Below are positions 1 to 11,231 of a stretch of DNA of 64,000 nt, piece after piece. How positions within the stretch are numbered: the stretch's first letter is position 1; each line of letters starts with the position of its first letter. The DNA is taken from the NCBI GenBank assembly GCA_026770025.1, contig JAMXDE010000023.1, forward strand, positions 806,001-870,000. Direction: 5' to 3'. The translations under genes and the position numbers were made by a program. Under the pieces are notes generated by a model that saw only the letters and a program-made list of their open reading frames with translations, was not told the DNA's origin and made no database searches. Source of the stretch: Craspedostauros australis. Its lineage: Eukaryota > Bacillariophyta > Bacillariophyceae > Mastogloiales > Achnanthaceae.

Positions 1-140
1 GGGGTGGCCTGAGATGATCTGGATCCTTCTGGAAAGAGCGCTGGTTCCCAAATCTATGAATCTCGTGATACTGAGCCGTACACATCAAACTGTACAGTAT
101 CTCGGACATATGACCCCATTCAGGGTTCGCACGTACGCAA
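1..140. repeat. Partial unit of the ~195-bp repeat family
   Basis: The stretch from ggatccttctgg to the run atgaccccattcagggttcg resembles, block by block, the ~195-bp units that form the inverted repeat at 29.4-32.1 kb. The words shared are a ggatccttctggaa block, an aaatct..gaatct block, an aactgtacagta block and a cggacatatg block. The run around 107-138 is the reverse complement of 29367-29396. It is cut by the window edge, so the extent to the left is unknown. Confidence 0.55.
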
Positions 141-3071
141 ATGCGGATTTTTAATTTTATAATCTATATCATCCTATTATATTGTGGAGAGTATATGTGT
201 GAAGTTACAAGCTCCTGGGCCCTGTAGTTAAAAAGTTTATATTTTTCGCATTAATCTATAACTAAAAACGTTGAGCATGCGGACGCAGAGGGGCAACTTG
301 GATTCGCAATCGCCAGTCGTGCTTCAGCTTGATCTCCAGTCGTGTCCGACATCGACACACTCACATTTCGCGTGGGGAAGGCGGTTGGTTTCGAAGAAAT
401 GTTGAGGATTGCGTGGCAGCGGTAGGCACGCTGAGGCTTCTGCTTCGTCTGGACCGTGGATCAGTTGTCAACATTCAGAGTTGTGGGTTGGTGGGTAATC
501 CAGATCTTGACCCCCAGCTTGACTGTCACACTGCCTTGTTCTCGGTTCTGTCGCCGTTTATGTCCCAGGACGTTGAGCTTCGTCCCTGTCTCAATCAGCA
601 CACACTGACTTCCATCTACATGCCCAATCTATTCTGTGGCCTCATCCTTGCTTCAGGTCTATTCTCTGTTTGTTCCTTTCGACCTCCTCTCTGCTCGTCG
701 TCGCCAACAGTCATCTTTGGCTTCTGGCCGTTGTTCATCTGTTCTCCTATCGGCTTCTTATTTCGGTGTCGATCATTTGATTCTTCCGAATTGAAGGCAT
801 TTTCGCGTGTTTTCCCATTTCTGGAGAAGCATGATTTTCTTGTTCTCAACGTATTTCACGTTTTGGAGCAGAACAAAGGCCTGACGTCATCATGTTTTGA
901 TTCCAAATTTCTGATTTCTGATCATGTGTCGACGAGAGGTGTTCTCCATGAAACTGTTTGAATTTTCAGCGACCAATCATTTCTTCTCGGTGACGCACAA
1001 CATCGTCACGATAGAGGGACAGACCTTGTATTTGGCAGCGAATACCTGCGGCGATTGGGATCTTGGTGCGAGAGAGTTCAACCCGTGATCCTGTTGTGTT
1101 GGGTGCAATCTCCCCAAGATCGCCAACCTCTACCACGCCCACACACCATGAGCTACAATGACAACAATGACAACAACAACAACAATCTAACCACAAAAGC
1201 AGCTCCTTAACAATCTGCGTTGCAACCGCCAATTGTCATGATTGGACATCGTGCAATGGCAGCTATCGAAAGCGCAACCGGCATCCACTACTGAATTCAT
1301 TGTGGGGGGCAACACATATCTCGCACACTCAAAATTTGTCACTCTGCCTGGGCAAGCTTTGACCACGCAAGATGTTTGCGCTCCATGCACGCGCGCGACA
1401 CTTGTGATGTTGACATCTGTCGAAGGCCCGCTTTCGATTCGCATTGTCCACGTCGCGTGCAATGATTGATGCAAAAAAGGAGTCCATCCGGTCGAGGATC
1501 ATGACATGTTGATGATTCCTTCAGTCTCTCTTGGGTCAATCATCCAAGGACTGTCGGATGAAGGAGCAGGCGCGTGCCGCTGGGATTGATCAGTGTTTGC
1601 AGATGGAGATGATGGCACTCAAGTATCAGATCGGTGTTGCTCCCTGGAATCTGGCCTAGCACGAGTATCCATTTGGTCGCATTCCTTTCAGGCTTTGTGA
1701 CCGACGGCGAAGGTATGAGCTTGACAACCAACTCGATTGCAGCCGACAATGATGACAGTGATAGTAATATTCAATGACATGAGTCGCTGGATGGTCCAAG
1801 TATTGAGGGTTTGCACACAGCAGTATAGCATGATGCATACCATGCAACAGAGCTGAAGAAAAACTCCAATGCAATACCCACCATGTGGTGTCAGAGTCTG
1901 AGCCACGAATGCAATGTTCCAATACACGCACAATGCCATCACCGCTGCACTTACCTGGTGTGGGGCACCCCATCTTCTGCATGGTTTTCGCAATCTTCGC
2001 ATCGATTCTCCTCCGATGTCGCCTTGCCCATGTGAACGACTGGCCCGAAGAAGTGGCATCTGCATGGTGCAACTGATCTCACAACCAGCGTACTCCACCA
2101 AAAATTGACCCTGCACAACAAGGTAGTGAGCAGTCATCTCCCCTCTTCCAATATCTTTGCCTCAATTAATTCCATTGCCAGGCGCACCCCGAAACAAAGC
2201 CTGCATTGGTCACAATTTTGGCATATGCCAATTGGCCGCTGTCAGCATGGCCAGAGTAGGAAGGCATACGATGGCCAATGGCCAAGATCCAACTGTGTAG
2301 CAACTGACTTGCGTATGTCGATGCTGCGTATTCTGGTGTCCGCAGAACCTGGCAGGACTGTTCTCAAATCTGTACCAAATGCTGATCGCCGGACCCACTG
2401 GCACACTGCCACCAGTGTGTGTGTAGAGGCATCATCTGTGCCCAGTTGCCAACAGCCAAGCTCTCGCAACTTGGGAAGATTCCGCACAGATATACAAATG
2501 CAATGCATCGCTAGTCTCATGCATTGTCACCTCCTCAACATGCTTGTAGCCCATGTCAGAACACACCTCACCTCTTCTAGTTGTTCAATGCTGCTGTCAT
2601 GGAGACCCCCGACGGCCAAAGCGCTCTTGTGGCATGCTTGTTGCTCGTTGCATATAGCTGTTGCTGAGTTCCTGCAAAGTAATAGGATAGATTGACTGAT
2701 GACGACTGTGAACCAAAAGAATGGATTCTGATGGTGCAGAGGCCGTCAGCAATGAATCGCAACCATGCTCATGACATACCGTTTCACTATCGCCATTGCC
2801 CTCATCATGGTGCATTCGACGTGTTCCATTCTCCAATGATGCAGCTTGGGCACAAAGACCAATGTGCAAATTCGCACCAGCGATCTGGTCATCACCCATA
2901 TTTGAATGAGCTTGGTTGTGATGTGTTTCCCTCAACTCTTGAGTCAGTTTGTACTGCATCTTCTTTCGGCTGTGTGTCGCCATGGTGGAGTCCTGGCGCA
3001 ATGGACACCACAGCTGGTACTTGACCTTTGTTCTACTGGTGAGGTAGGGTTGGAGTAGAATGGAGATTGAA
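141..3071. other. No supported gene; degenerate intergenic or old repeat DNA
   Basis: About 2.9 kb without a convincing gene. Open frames exist (for example 329-961 plus and 1688-2137 minus) but have no recognisable domain and no supporting splice signals. A short Asn-rich low-complexity stretch (aacaatgacaacaacaac) lies at about 1155-1190. The frame at 1242-1469 reads protein-like but is closed on both sides. I read this as decayed transposon or intergenic sequence. Confidence 0.5.
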
Positions 3072-3274
3072 AGAGCACTATTGAAAAATCACAAGGGGAG
3101 AGCAAAAGCAAAGTACCATGCCAGGATTCGAACCCGGAACCTCAGTGAGAATTACTGGTGCTCTACTGTTGAGCTACAGGCAATGCGATTGCTGAACGGA
3201 ACACAAGTGAAATTTATAGATAGTGGGGGCTACGGGAGTAATGTACTTAGCACTATTCGGTTTTTTGCTGATAG
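3072..3274 (-). repeat. tRNA-related short repeat, copy 1
   Basis: One of three near-identical 203-204-bp copies in the window. Read on the minus strand it has a TATAAATT-like upstream box region, then a tRNA-like body with a Pol III A box (TAGCTCAACAG, normally GG) and B box (GGTTCGAATCC), then a short T tract. The D stem (GCTC/GAGC) pairs fully. The T stem pairs with one G-T wobble. The acceptor stem does not pair, so this is a tRNA-derived SINE or tRNA-carrying repeat, not a functional tRNA. Both ends are shared with the other copies. No poly-A tail and no clear target duplication are seen. Confidence 0.75.
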
Positions 3275-3404
3275 AGATGGAGGGATTCACAATGACCGCT
3301 TTGAAGATAGACGCGAATCCCAGTTGCGAATCTCGCCGTTTTCGCTTGTGGGATGACCAGTTAATAGTGAGAGCCTCCATTTTGGTTCGGTGTGCTTGCA
3401 TCAA

Positions 3405-4025
3405 CTACCTTGGCCCCATGTGTTCATTGGCATTCTTGGGGGCATCGTCTTTGCTTTCTTCATGGGCTACTGTCTGTGCTTTCCTTGTCCCCACTTCCTC
3501 TTCCACCTTCGTGATCTTTGCTTTCAGCTCCTCCACAAGCTGTTCTGAATTTTAGAGGTCAATAAAGGTGTTCAGATGATCTTGTGCATGTGTGTGGATG
3601 GTTTTGCTCTACTCACGAACGCATCTTGAGATGACCTGTCTGGATCCTTCAAGATGGTATGTAACATTTTTGGAATTCCCTCCACGTTGATTGTTGTTGC
3701 TGAGCCAAGGCTGATTCATCCAGAAGAAGAAATATTTCAAAGAGGATAGGCTTGTTGGGTTTGGTGTTTTGGAGATGATGCTGGACAAGGGGCAGCGGAG
3801 GGAGGATTTGAACTCATCTTCTACGCTGTGACCATTGAGGTTGGGATCAGCAGGGAAGATGTGAGCTGCTGCATCCTGGCAGTACAGGTGAAAGACGGCC
3901 TGACCAGGGGTCTGTGTGAAATGGAATGGCACTGTCCCTATTAGTTTATCATCGTGCACCTGGAATGGAAAGTTGTTGCGCGGGTTGCCATTGGAGGCAA
4001 TCAACTCCTCGGCGGCAATAGGCAT
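3405..4025 (-). pseudogene. 3' exons of an unidentified spliced gene, broken by copia A
   Basis: Two minus-strand exons are supported, 4025-3617 and 3544-3405, joined by a 72-nt intron (3616-3545) with GTGAGT at its start and a pyrimidine/TTCAG end. The phase matches exactly (1 nt plus 2 nt gives CAA). The last exon encodes a Lys/Glu-rich stretch (EELKAKITKVEEEV) that looks like a coiled coil, then stops at 3405. I do not recognise the family. The 5' side is interrupted by copia A at 4090-4095. Protein-like minus-strand frames continue at 12024-12237 and 20124-20451, so this looks like the 3' end of one older gene split by several insertions. The frame is disturbed near 4050 and upstream, so it is probably dead. 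Confidence 0.5.
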
Positions 4026-4095
4026 CTGTATTTTGTTCCCCGCGCGACCTCATGGTATAATGCTACCAACAGATACCAAGAGCATCATGAACAGT

Positions 4096-4886
4096 TGTCG
4101 AGATGTACATGTGAGTATATATCAAGATGTACGTGTATATGTGCATCGTTCACCCGCTATTCTCTCATACGCACTTGGACGGTATAACTATACTCGTGTC
4201 GATAGTATGCTGTGATTCGTCAGAATTACAGGGGAAATGGAACACACAAAAAGGGGCAAGATTTCTGGAGGAAATTTGCAAATAACGATTTCTGGAAGAA
4301 TCAGAAAATCGTCCGTCCATGCATCAATGGTACCAAGAGAATCTCGAGGTACTTCCCAACTAAACCTCAGATGACGATATCATCTGACAGACTACTGCAT
4401 CACCAATGGAACGTGACATCTGGAGAGCAGAAGGACGCCTACTGACGTCGACAGGATGTCAACATGTCACCACGTCGACAGCTGTCTCCAAGTCAGAGCA
4501 GGAGGCGAAGATACGATGACCCATGAAGATCATGGATACTGAAGGTGAACTTCAAATGGTAAGTACTCATGGAGTAGAAGCCAGTACTGAATGAACAGAG
4601 TGTCGAATGCGGAGTACGCATCGAACACGAAGCATCGTGTAGCACGAGCACACGATGTTGAGAGAGAGAGAGAGAATACAGAGAGGAGCGAGAGAGGATC
4701 TCGCGTACCGACTCATAGTCGGAGACCGAATCTACGAAACAGATTGAAGCGCCGAGAGCATCGGGCAAGAGAACGGGCGTACACCGAGAGCATCGGAGTA
4801 GCCAAGTAATGAAATAGCAAACAGACGACTATCAACCAACACCATCTTCCACGATCGTAGGTTACCGTGCGCGGAACTTGCCAACA
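4096..4886 (+). repeat. 5' LTR of copia A
   Basis: 791 bp, begins TGTCGAGATG and ends TTGCCAACA, so it has the TG...CA ends of LTR elements. A TATA-like ggtataactatac at about 4179-4192 may be the promoter. A short GA microsatellite lies at about 4660-4674. Small ORFs inside it (for example 4212-4445) recur in every LTR copy and are not considered genes. Confidence 0.95.
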
Positions 4887-4968
4887 CGTTTATAAACGAT
4901 AGATCAGGGCGAGCCCGCGAATCGTATCGTGCGAGGAAGACGAACATCATTCAAGAGCAGCAGGCTGA
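4887..4968 (+). promoter_or_regulatory. Leader and presumed primer-binding region of copia A
   Basis: Directly after the 5' LTR comes CGTTTATAAACG, a perfect 12-bp palindrome, then gatagatcagggcgag. There is no TGG (complement of a tRNA CCA end) at the LTR junction, so a standard tRNA 3'-end primer site is not visible. The same palindrome follows the LTR in element C (from 22308) and in the inverted element (just left of 34211). Its role as primer site is inference. Confidence 0.45.
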
Positions 4969-7900
4969 ATGAGCGAGGAAGAGGAATTGAAAGACATCCC
5001 TCTGTCCAATCCGACTATCAAGAGAGAAGAAGGTGCGAGTGAGACTCCACCACGAGAAGAGAAGGAAGCAGCCGCGGCTACTGTCCTATCAAGCGCAGAC
5101 GCAAGCGCGATCGACGAGACCGAAGAAGAACGGTCTGCAAGACTACATCGTAAGGAGAAGAGGATTCTCAAGGCGATCAAGCAAGAGGAGACTGGTGTGA
5201 CGAAGAGCATTCGCACAGCCAAACAGGGTGGGAAAAGTGAGACACCACCAGGAGGAGAATTTGTGACGAAAACAATCTCCGCGCAACAACAGGCGAAAAT
5301 CGAAGAATCGACAACACAGAAACAGACGAAAATCAAGGGCGCGAGCGCACCAACGACGAAACAACGAACCAACATGGCGACATCAGCCAACGTGAACAAG
5401 CGACGCATCAAGGCGCCGATGTTCAGCGGTGAACAGGAAGACTACAGCGCATGGGAGTCCCAAGCGAAGGCATACGCTCGTGCACAGAAGACGAGAGACG
5501 TGATGTTGGGCAAGACCAAGGTGCCAACAGTGAGCGAGATCGCGGCAGCCGCCGATGAAGACAAGGAAGCGATGGAGGAGATCTACGAGCTGGGATGCGA
5601 TTGCTTCAGCGATCTGATCCTCATGATGGATGCAGAGAAAGGAAAGGGCAAGCAAGCCATCCAGTACATCAACCAATGCATCTCCGTCGACTACCCCGAA
5701 GGAGACGCACACGGAGCGTGGAACGTTCTCGCGGAGAAGTTCCGACCATCCGACGCAGTAACGAAGATCAAACTCAAGCACCAATTCAACAACGAAAAGA
5801 TGAAGAGAGACACGGACCCCGACATCTACATCACGCAACTCGAGAGTCTACGATCGCGTCTCCACGATGTCAAGTACGAGATCACAGACGAGGAAATGAT
5901 CATGCAGATCCTCAGCACGGTGAGCGTGGAATACAAAACCCACGTCGTGAACTTCCAACACCAACTCACGTTCAATCCGGAACTGGTTACCATCAACGCG
6001 ATCAGAGGAGTACTCCGTACTGCATACGCCACCCACAGAGGAGGCAAGGCATACGTCGACGACTTCCAAGACAGTAACACGAAGAGCAACGACACCGGCT
6101 TCACAAGCACCGGTAACTTCAAGGGTACTTGCCACAACTGTGGCGTGTATGGCCATAGATCCGCCGATTGCCCAGAACGCAAGAAACCGAACAACAAGAA
6201 AAACAACAACAACAACAACAAGATGAACGGAAAGCGCAACAAGGGAAGCGGCTTCAAGGGCAAGTGCAACTACTGCGGCATCTTCGGACATCGCGAGGCG
6301 GAATGTCGAAAGAAGAAGTTCAACGAGAAGAAGAACAACGAACAAGCCAACGCGGCTACGGAAGGACACGACAAGAGCGGGCACGAGATGGTACTCTCTG
6401 CAAAGGACATGCCGCTCTGCATGTTGGTGTCCGACGACTACATCGAAGACTCCTTCTTCGATAACTTCGAATACGTCGGGAGTGACGACGAAGTGCAGGA
6501 TGATGAGATCATCCCGGAGTGGCTCAGTGAGGAGCCAATCATCCACGAGGTGGATCCAAGACGCGAAGTGAGCTACGAATGCTGCTTCAACGCGCACGAC
6601 CTGATCGGTTCATACGGCGACGAAGCTGAGATGGACGAGGCCAACGATAGCGACATCGAAGAGGCCATGAGCGATGACGACGACGACGCCGCCGACGAGG
6701 ACGGCGCAGATGAAGACGACGAGGCGAACCGTGACGAGTTGCCTCCTCCTCAAGCTGGGAGATACGAGAGAACGGGAACCTTCATCAATCAAGGCGAAAC
6801 GCGCCGCGCCGCGGCGCCGCCTCCTCCAGCGGCGGGGAACAACAGATCGGGCATCTTCGACGAGGATGACAGCGACGAATCCGAGGACGGCAATCATCCA
6901 GACGACAGCTTCAATCCAAACGAGCGTGTCGTCTATCCATCGAATATCGACTTCCCGGATATTGAGAATCCCAATAGCGTCGACTACCTCCTCCGTCACA
7001 GCACCATCCCGAATGCAACAGCAACAGCATTGATAATCCAAAAGCAGCTCATCTTTGACGCCGTGATGGAAGCGGGAATGCGAGTATTCCCAGGAACGAC
7101 ACGAGGAGCACTCATGCCAATATGGGTGAACATGATGGGATCCATCCTATCCGAGCACTTCGACTCAATCGAAGAGATCCTCGCCAATGCAATCATCGTC
7201 AACCGCATACTGGAAGGGAACGACTCGGAAACGATCCCAGATACGGATCTGCATTACATCCTTGGAGGATGCATGCGCGTGCTCTTGCGAGAGCGATCAC
7301 GCGTCTACCCATACGATCCAGCCACAGGATCTCATCGGAACACTACGATTCCATCGGACTACGCGCAACTACCCGACGACATGGATGACGGAGATCATCA
7401 CCATCCATACAACGAAGATGGAGTTCACGAAGACGACGACGACGGCAGCTTCGACGACGAGATAGCTGCGGCAGCTGTGGAGCAACTCCACGAACTGAGC
7501 ACCAAGTACAAGGACAAGGTCAACAAAGACACCTGGCTCGCCGATAGCGGAGCTTCGTGTCACATCGTCAACTCGGACGCCGCTCTCTTCAACGTGCGGC
7601 ATATCAAGTCCTTCGTCCAAGTGGGAGACAGCACGAAACTGGACTCTCCCAAGATGGGATCCATTCGTTTGAAAGTCAAACAGCGAGACAACACTGGCCA
7701 CGTCATCCGGCTCGATGATGTGAAGTACACACCCAAGATGGCGGTGAACCTTTTCTCCACGAACAAGGCTCTGTACAACGGTTACCAGCTTGGTAACAAC
7801 GGCATTCTGATGGACATCATCAACGGATCCGGAACGAAGATCGTGTTCGATCGAGTCTTCCCCACATCCAACGGATTCATCACGGGAGTGCAGATGCATC

Positions 7901-10900
7901 CCATCATGCCAACAGACGACGACAAGGCTTGCACAGCCATCGTCAAGAATCCATCCAAGGAGATCAGCGCGGTGAACTTGCACCGAATGCTCGGCCACGC
8001 GCCACTCGAGACCATGAAGCGGACGGCCGCTCAATACGGATGGAAAATCATCGGCGAGATGCCGGTGTGTCGTGACTGCGCGGTCGCGAACGCAAGAGTG
8101 AAGAATATTCCGAAGGCAACTATTCCAAGAGCTACTCGCCGCGGCGAACGGTTCTTCATTGACATTAGTTACACTAAACACATAAGCTTCGGAGATAAAC
8201 GCTACTGGACCCTGATCGTGGACGACTGCACGGATCACTGCTGGAGTTTCTTTCTCAAGAACAAGAGTGATCAACCAGGATACATCAAACGATTCATCCA
8301 GACGATCAAGTCACAGACTGGTGACCAACAGATCATCTTCCGAGGTGACAACAGCGGAGAGAACAAATCCACGGAGGATATTCTCATCGATGCAGGACTC
8401 AACGTGAAATTCGAATACACGGCATCGAACACGCCGCAACAGAACGGAAGAGTGGAACGCAAGTTCGCGTACCTCTACACCAAGATTCGCTCCATGCTCA
8501 ACGGAGCACAGCTCGATGAAGAGTATAGGCATGGCCTGTGGGCAGCGGCTGCCAGCACTGCCACCGCCATCGCCAACATCACCGTAGCGAAGAACCAGAG
8601 AAAGTCACCACATCGACAATTCTTCGGCAACGATCCACCATATGCGGACGCGCTCCGCACATTTGGAGAGGTGGGTGTTGTGAAGACTACCTACGGCGGG
8701 ATTACCGCGAAACTCAAGAACAGAGGAGAAGAGATGGTGTTCATCGGATATGCACACCAACATGCATCAGGGGTCTACAACATGTACAGACCATCGACCA
8801 AGTCACTCATCTGTTCACGCGACATCAAGTGGCTCAACCAATCATACGGACAGTTCCGTGGTTGGGCACCAGCACCGAACATATCCAACGAAACAGGAAC
8901 AACGGACGCAGACGGCTTCACAACCATCGGACGAAAGGGAGCAACGCCAAGGACGGCAACGCGTCAAACATCGGAAGCGAAGAGAGTATCTTTCGCTGAC
9001 AGCAACAGGTACTACATTCTATCAGACAGTGATGACGAGGATAATGAGGACGACGGAGTAGTGACTCAACTAATCCAGAATGACGAGGAAGATCGGAGCG
9101 AATCCAATCATGAGGATGACGAAATCCTACCCTCCGGCGACGAAGCCGATGACGAGACAGGTGTCACTCCTCCGAACACACCAGCAAGGTCTACACATGA
9201 CACACCATCTAGATCTCCACCAAGCAAACCAAACAAGCGTGACATAGCTAGAAAGGAGAGGATCCGACGTCACGAAGCACGAGGCAGGAAGGGAGAAGCT
9301 AATCCCAAGCCAACCACAGGGAAGAGTATTCCCAGAGCTCTGCGCGAGCTCGAAGACTTCAACGAACGAGGTCGAAAGGAAGAAGGCTATGAGAGCGATC
9401 CATCATCCAGTGAGGCGAGTGACGAACTCAGCGACGAGATGATCGACGATTCCAACAACGAAACTACAGATGATGAAGAAATCGAAGACGAAAATGAAGA
9501 GATCGAGATCACTCATCATAGCACAACAGGACTATACGGAATGAATGCAATCATTACCGAATCACCAGCGATCGACATCGGATTGTCGATGCAGGACGAG
9601 AACAAGGAACCAGAGAAGCACATCGAACCTACAACGTTCGACGGAGCCTTCAATCACCCAGATCCTATCCATCGGAAGGGATATCGAGCAGCCATCAAGA
9701 AGGAGTTCGACTCCATGGATACACGCAAGGTGTATAGCAAGATCAAACGAGACGCCATCCCACGCGGCCGCAGATGCTGCAAGTGCAAATGGGTCTTCAA
9801 GCTGAAGCGTGACGGCACACATCGAGCACGGCTCGTTGCATGTGGCTATTCACAAGTTGCAGGAGTAGACTTCCAAGAGCATTACTCACCCGTCATCCAT
9901 GACGTGACCTATCGGGTCATGATGGTGATCATGCTAATCAAGAAGATGGACTGCGCACTCGTCGATGTCGTAACGGCATTCCTACATGGAGACCTCGACG
10001 AGGAGATCTACATGAACTGTCCCAATGGGATGGATCATCAACCAGACGAAGCCCTGACCCTACACAAGCCAATCTACGGACTTGTGCAGAGCGCCAGGCA
10101 ATGGTTCAAGATGTTGGTATCGACCCTCAAGAATATCAACTTCGAACAGAGCGCAGCAGACCCGTGCCTGTTCTACAGGAAGACGAACGAAGGAAGCATG
10201 ATCGTGGCCATCTACGTGGACGATTGCTTCTGTTGCGGAGACTCCAAGGCACTGGAGACATTCCTGAAGGACATCCAAGGCAGCAAATTCAAGGTGACAA
10301 TCGAGCGCGGACTCGGAGACTACCTCAGCTGCAACATCGAATTGAACCATGACAAGACTAGAGCGACATTGCGTCAACCACATCTCATCCGACACCTCAT
10401 CGAGGAATTCGGAGCCAAAGTTGAGAAGATGCAACGTTATGGGACACCGGGAACCCCGGGTCAAATCATCGTACGACCATCCGAAGATAACGGACTGCAG
10501 AAGGTCGGACCGGAAGAACATGCCGAATACCGCCGAGGCGTCGGTATGCTACTCTTCCTCATCAAGCACTCGCGACCAGATATCGCGAACCCTGTGAGGG
10601 AACTCTCCAAGGTATTGATCGGGCCCACCAAGGCTGCAATGAAGGAGATGTATCGGATCATCAAGTATGTGATCGATACAAAGGACTATGGATTGAAGAT
10701 CCATCCAGCGCGTCCAGATGACGACGGCTGGGACATGGAGCTCTTCTGCGATAGCGAATATGCAGGAGACAAGAATACAAGAATCAGCGTAGGGGGATTC
10801 ATCCTATACCTGTGCAAGGTACCAATCCTTTGGCGATCCAAGGCACAGAAGGCCGTCACACTCAGCTCATCCGAAGCAGAATACGTTGCCCTTTCCGAAG

Positions 10901-11211
10901 CGGCAAAGGAGATCTTCTTCGTCATGCAGCTACTCGAAAGTGTGGGCGTCCCAGTGAAGACACCGATCAAGGTCCGCGTGGACAACATCGGGGCGATCTT
11001 CATCGCCAAGAACCCATCAACATCCCAACGATCGCGGCACATCGACGTGCGCCATCACTACGTGAGGAACATGGTAATCAACAAAACCATCGAAATCATT
11101 TTCGTCAAATCCGAGCAGAACACAAGCGACGGATTCACCAAGAACATCAAGGCCGACTTGCAACGTGAACATGAGAAGTCGTACCTTGACACATCGAGAA
11201 CATTCGAATGA
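4969..11211 (+). CDS. Copia A Gag-Pol polyprotein (2080 aa)
   Basis: One uninterrupted frame. Order along the protein: acidic/basic N-terminus; Gag core (about 140-370); two CCHC zinc knuckles (CHNCGVYGHRSADC near 388 and CNYCGIFGHREAEC near 431); a long acidic stretch; an unusual compact segment at about 669-791 of unknown function between acidic linkers; aspartic protease with LADSGAS near 857; an integrase zinc-binding region (LHRMLGH) and DDE core with FIDISY, FRGDNSGENK and NTPQQNGRVE (about 1065-1165); an acidic linker; reverse transcriptase with YVDDCF near 1750; RNase H with FCDSEYAGD near 1926 and SSSEAEY. All expected catalytic motifs are present, so it may be active. It makes every protein for its own copying and integration. 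The start ATG at 4969 lies 82 nt after the LTR and is shared with element C. Confidence 0.95.
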   Translation: MSEEEELKDIPLSNPTIKREEGASETPPREEKEAAAATVLSSADASAIDETEEERSARLHRKEKRILKAIKQEETGVTKSIRTAKQGGKSETPPGGEFVTKTISAQQQAKIEESTTQKQTKIKGASAPTTKQRTNMATSANVNKRRIKAPMFSGEQEDYSAWESQAKAYARAQKTRDVMLGKTKVPTVSEIAAAADEDKEAMEEIYELGCDCFSDLILMMDAEKGKGKQAIQYINQCISVDYPEGDAHGAWNVLAEKFRPSDAVTKIKLKHQFNNEKMKRDTDPDIYITQLESLRSRLHDVKYEITDEEMIMQILSTVSVEYKTHVVNFQHQLTFNPELVTINAIRGVLRTAYATHRGGKAYVDDFQDSNTKSNDTGFTSTGNFKGTCHNCGVYGHRSADCPERKKPNNKKNNNNNNKMNGKRNKGSGFKGKCNYCGIFGHREAECRKKKFNEKKNNEQANAATEGHDKSGHEMVLSAKDMPLCMLVSDDYIEDSFFDNFEYVGSDDEVQDDEIIPEWLSEEPIIHEVDPRREVSYECCFNAHDLIGSYGDEAEMDEANDSDIEEAMSDDDDDAADEDGADEDDEANRDELPPPQAGRYERTGTFINQGETRRAAAPPPPAAGNNRSGIFDEDDSDESEDGNHPDDSFNPNERVVYPSNIDFPDIENPNSVDYLLRHSTIPNATATALIIQKQLIFDAVMEAGMRVFPGTTRGALMPIWVNMMGSILSEHFDSIEEILANAIIVNRILEGNDSETIPDTDLHYILGGCMRVLLRERSRVYPYDPATGSHRNTTIPSDYAQLPDDMDDGDHHHPYNEDGVHEDDDDGSFDDEIAAAAVEQLHELSTKYKDKVNKDTWLADSGASCHIVNSDAALFNVRHIKSFVQVGDSTKLDSPKMGSIRLKVKQRDNTGHVIRLDDVKYTPKMAVNLFSTNKALYNGYQLGNNGILMDIINGSGTKIVFDRVFPTSNGFITGVQMHPIMPTDDDKACTAIVKNPSKEISAVNLHRMLGHAPLETMKRTAAQYGWKIIGEMPVCRDCAVANARVKNIPKATIPRATRRGERFFIDISYTKHISFGDKRYWTLIVDDCTDHCWSFFLKNKSDQPGYIKRFIQTIKSQTGDQQIIFRGDNSGENKSTEDILIDAGLNVKFEYTASNTPQQNGRVERKFAYLYTKIRSMLNGAQLDEEYRHGLWAAAASTATAIANITVAKNQRKSPHRQFFGNDPPYADALRTFGEVGVVKTTYGGITAKLKNRGEEMVFIGYAHQHASGVYNMYRPSTKSLICSRDIKWLNQSYGQFRGWAPAPNISNETGTTDADGFTTIGRKGATPRTATRQTSEAKRVSFADSNRYYILSDSDDEDNEDDGVVTQLIQNDEEDRSESNHEDDEILPSGDEADDETGVTPPNTPARSTHDTPSRSPPSKPNKRDIARKERIRRHEARGRKGEANPKPTTGKSIPRALRELEDFNERGRKEEGYESDPSSSEASDELSDEMIDDSNNETTDDEEIEDENEEIEITHHSTTGLYGMNAIITESPAIDIGLSMQDENKEPEKHIEPTTFDGAFNHPDPIHRKGYRAAIKKEFDSMDTRKVYSKIKRDAIPRGRRCCKCKWVFKLKRDGTHRARLVACGYSQVAGVDFQEHYSPVIHDVTYRVMMVIMLIKKMDCALVDVVTAFLHGDLDEEIYMNCPNGMDHQPDEALTLHKPIYGLVQSARQWFKMLVSTLKNINFEQSAADPCLFYRKTNEGSMIVAIYVDDCFCCGDSKALETFLKDIQGSKFKVTIERGLGDYLSCNIELNHDKTRATLRQPHLIRHLIEEFGAKVEKMQRYGTPGTPGQIIVRPSEDNGLQKVGPEEHAEYRRGVGMLLFLIKHSRPDIANPVRELSKVLIGPTKAAMKEMYRIIKYVIDTKDYGLKIHPARPDDDGWDMELFCDSEYAGDKNTRISVGGFILYLCKVPILWRSKAQKAVTLSSSEAEYVALSEAAKEIFFVMQLLESVGVPVKTPIKVRVDNIGAIFIAKNPSTSQRSRHIDVRHHYVRNMVINKTIEIIFVKSEQNTSDGFTKNIKADLQREHEKSYLDTSRTFE

Positions 11212-11231
11212 CCGAATGCACACAGGAAGGG

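Noticed and set aside
329-961. 210-codon plus-strand frame
   Set aside because: No domain, no start context or splice support, overlaps another frame on the opposite strand.
4212-4445. 77-codon ORF repeated identically at 4212, 11348, 21633 and 26329
   Set aside because: Lies within LTRs and recurs only because LTRs recur; no domain seen.
7369-8274. Long minus-strand open frame (301 codons) inside copia A
   Set aside because: Antisense shadow of the polyprotein; no domain, explained by codon bias of the plus-strand gene.
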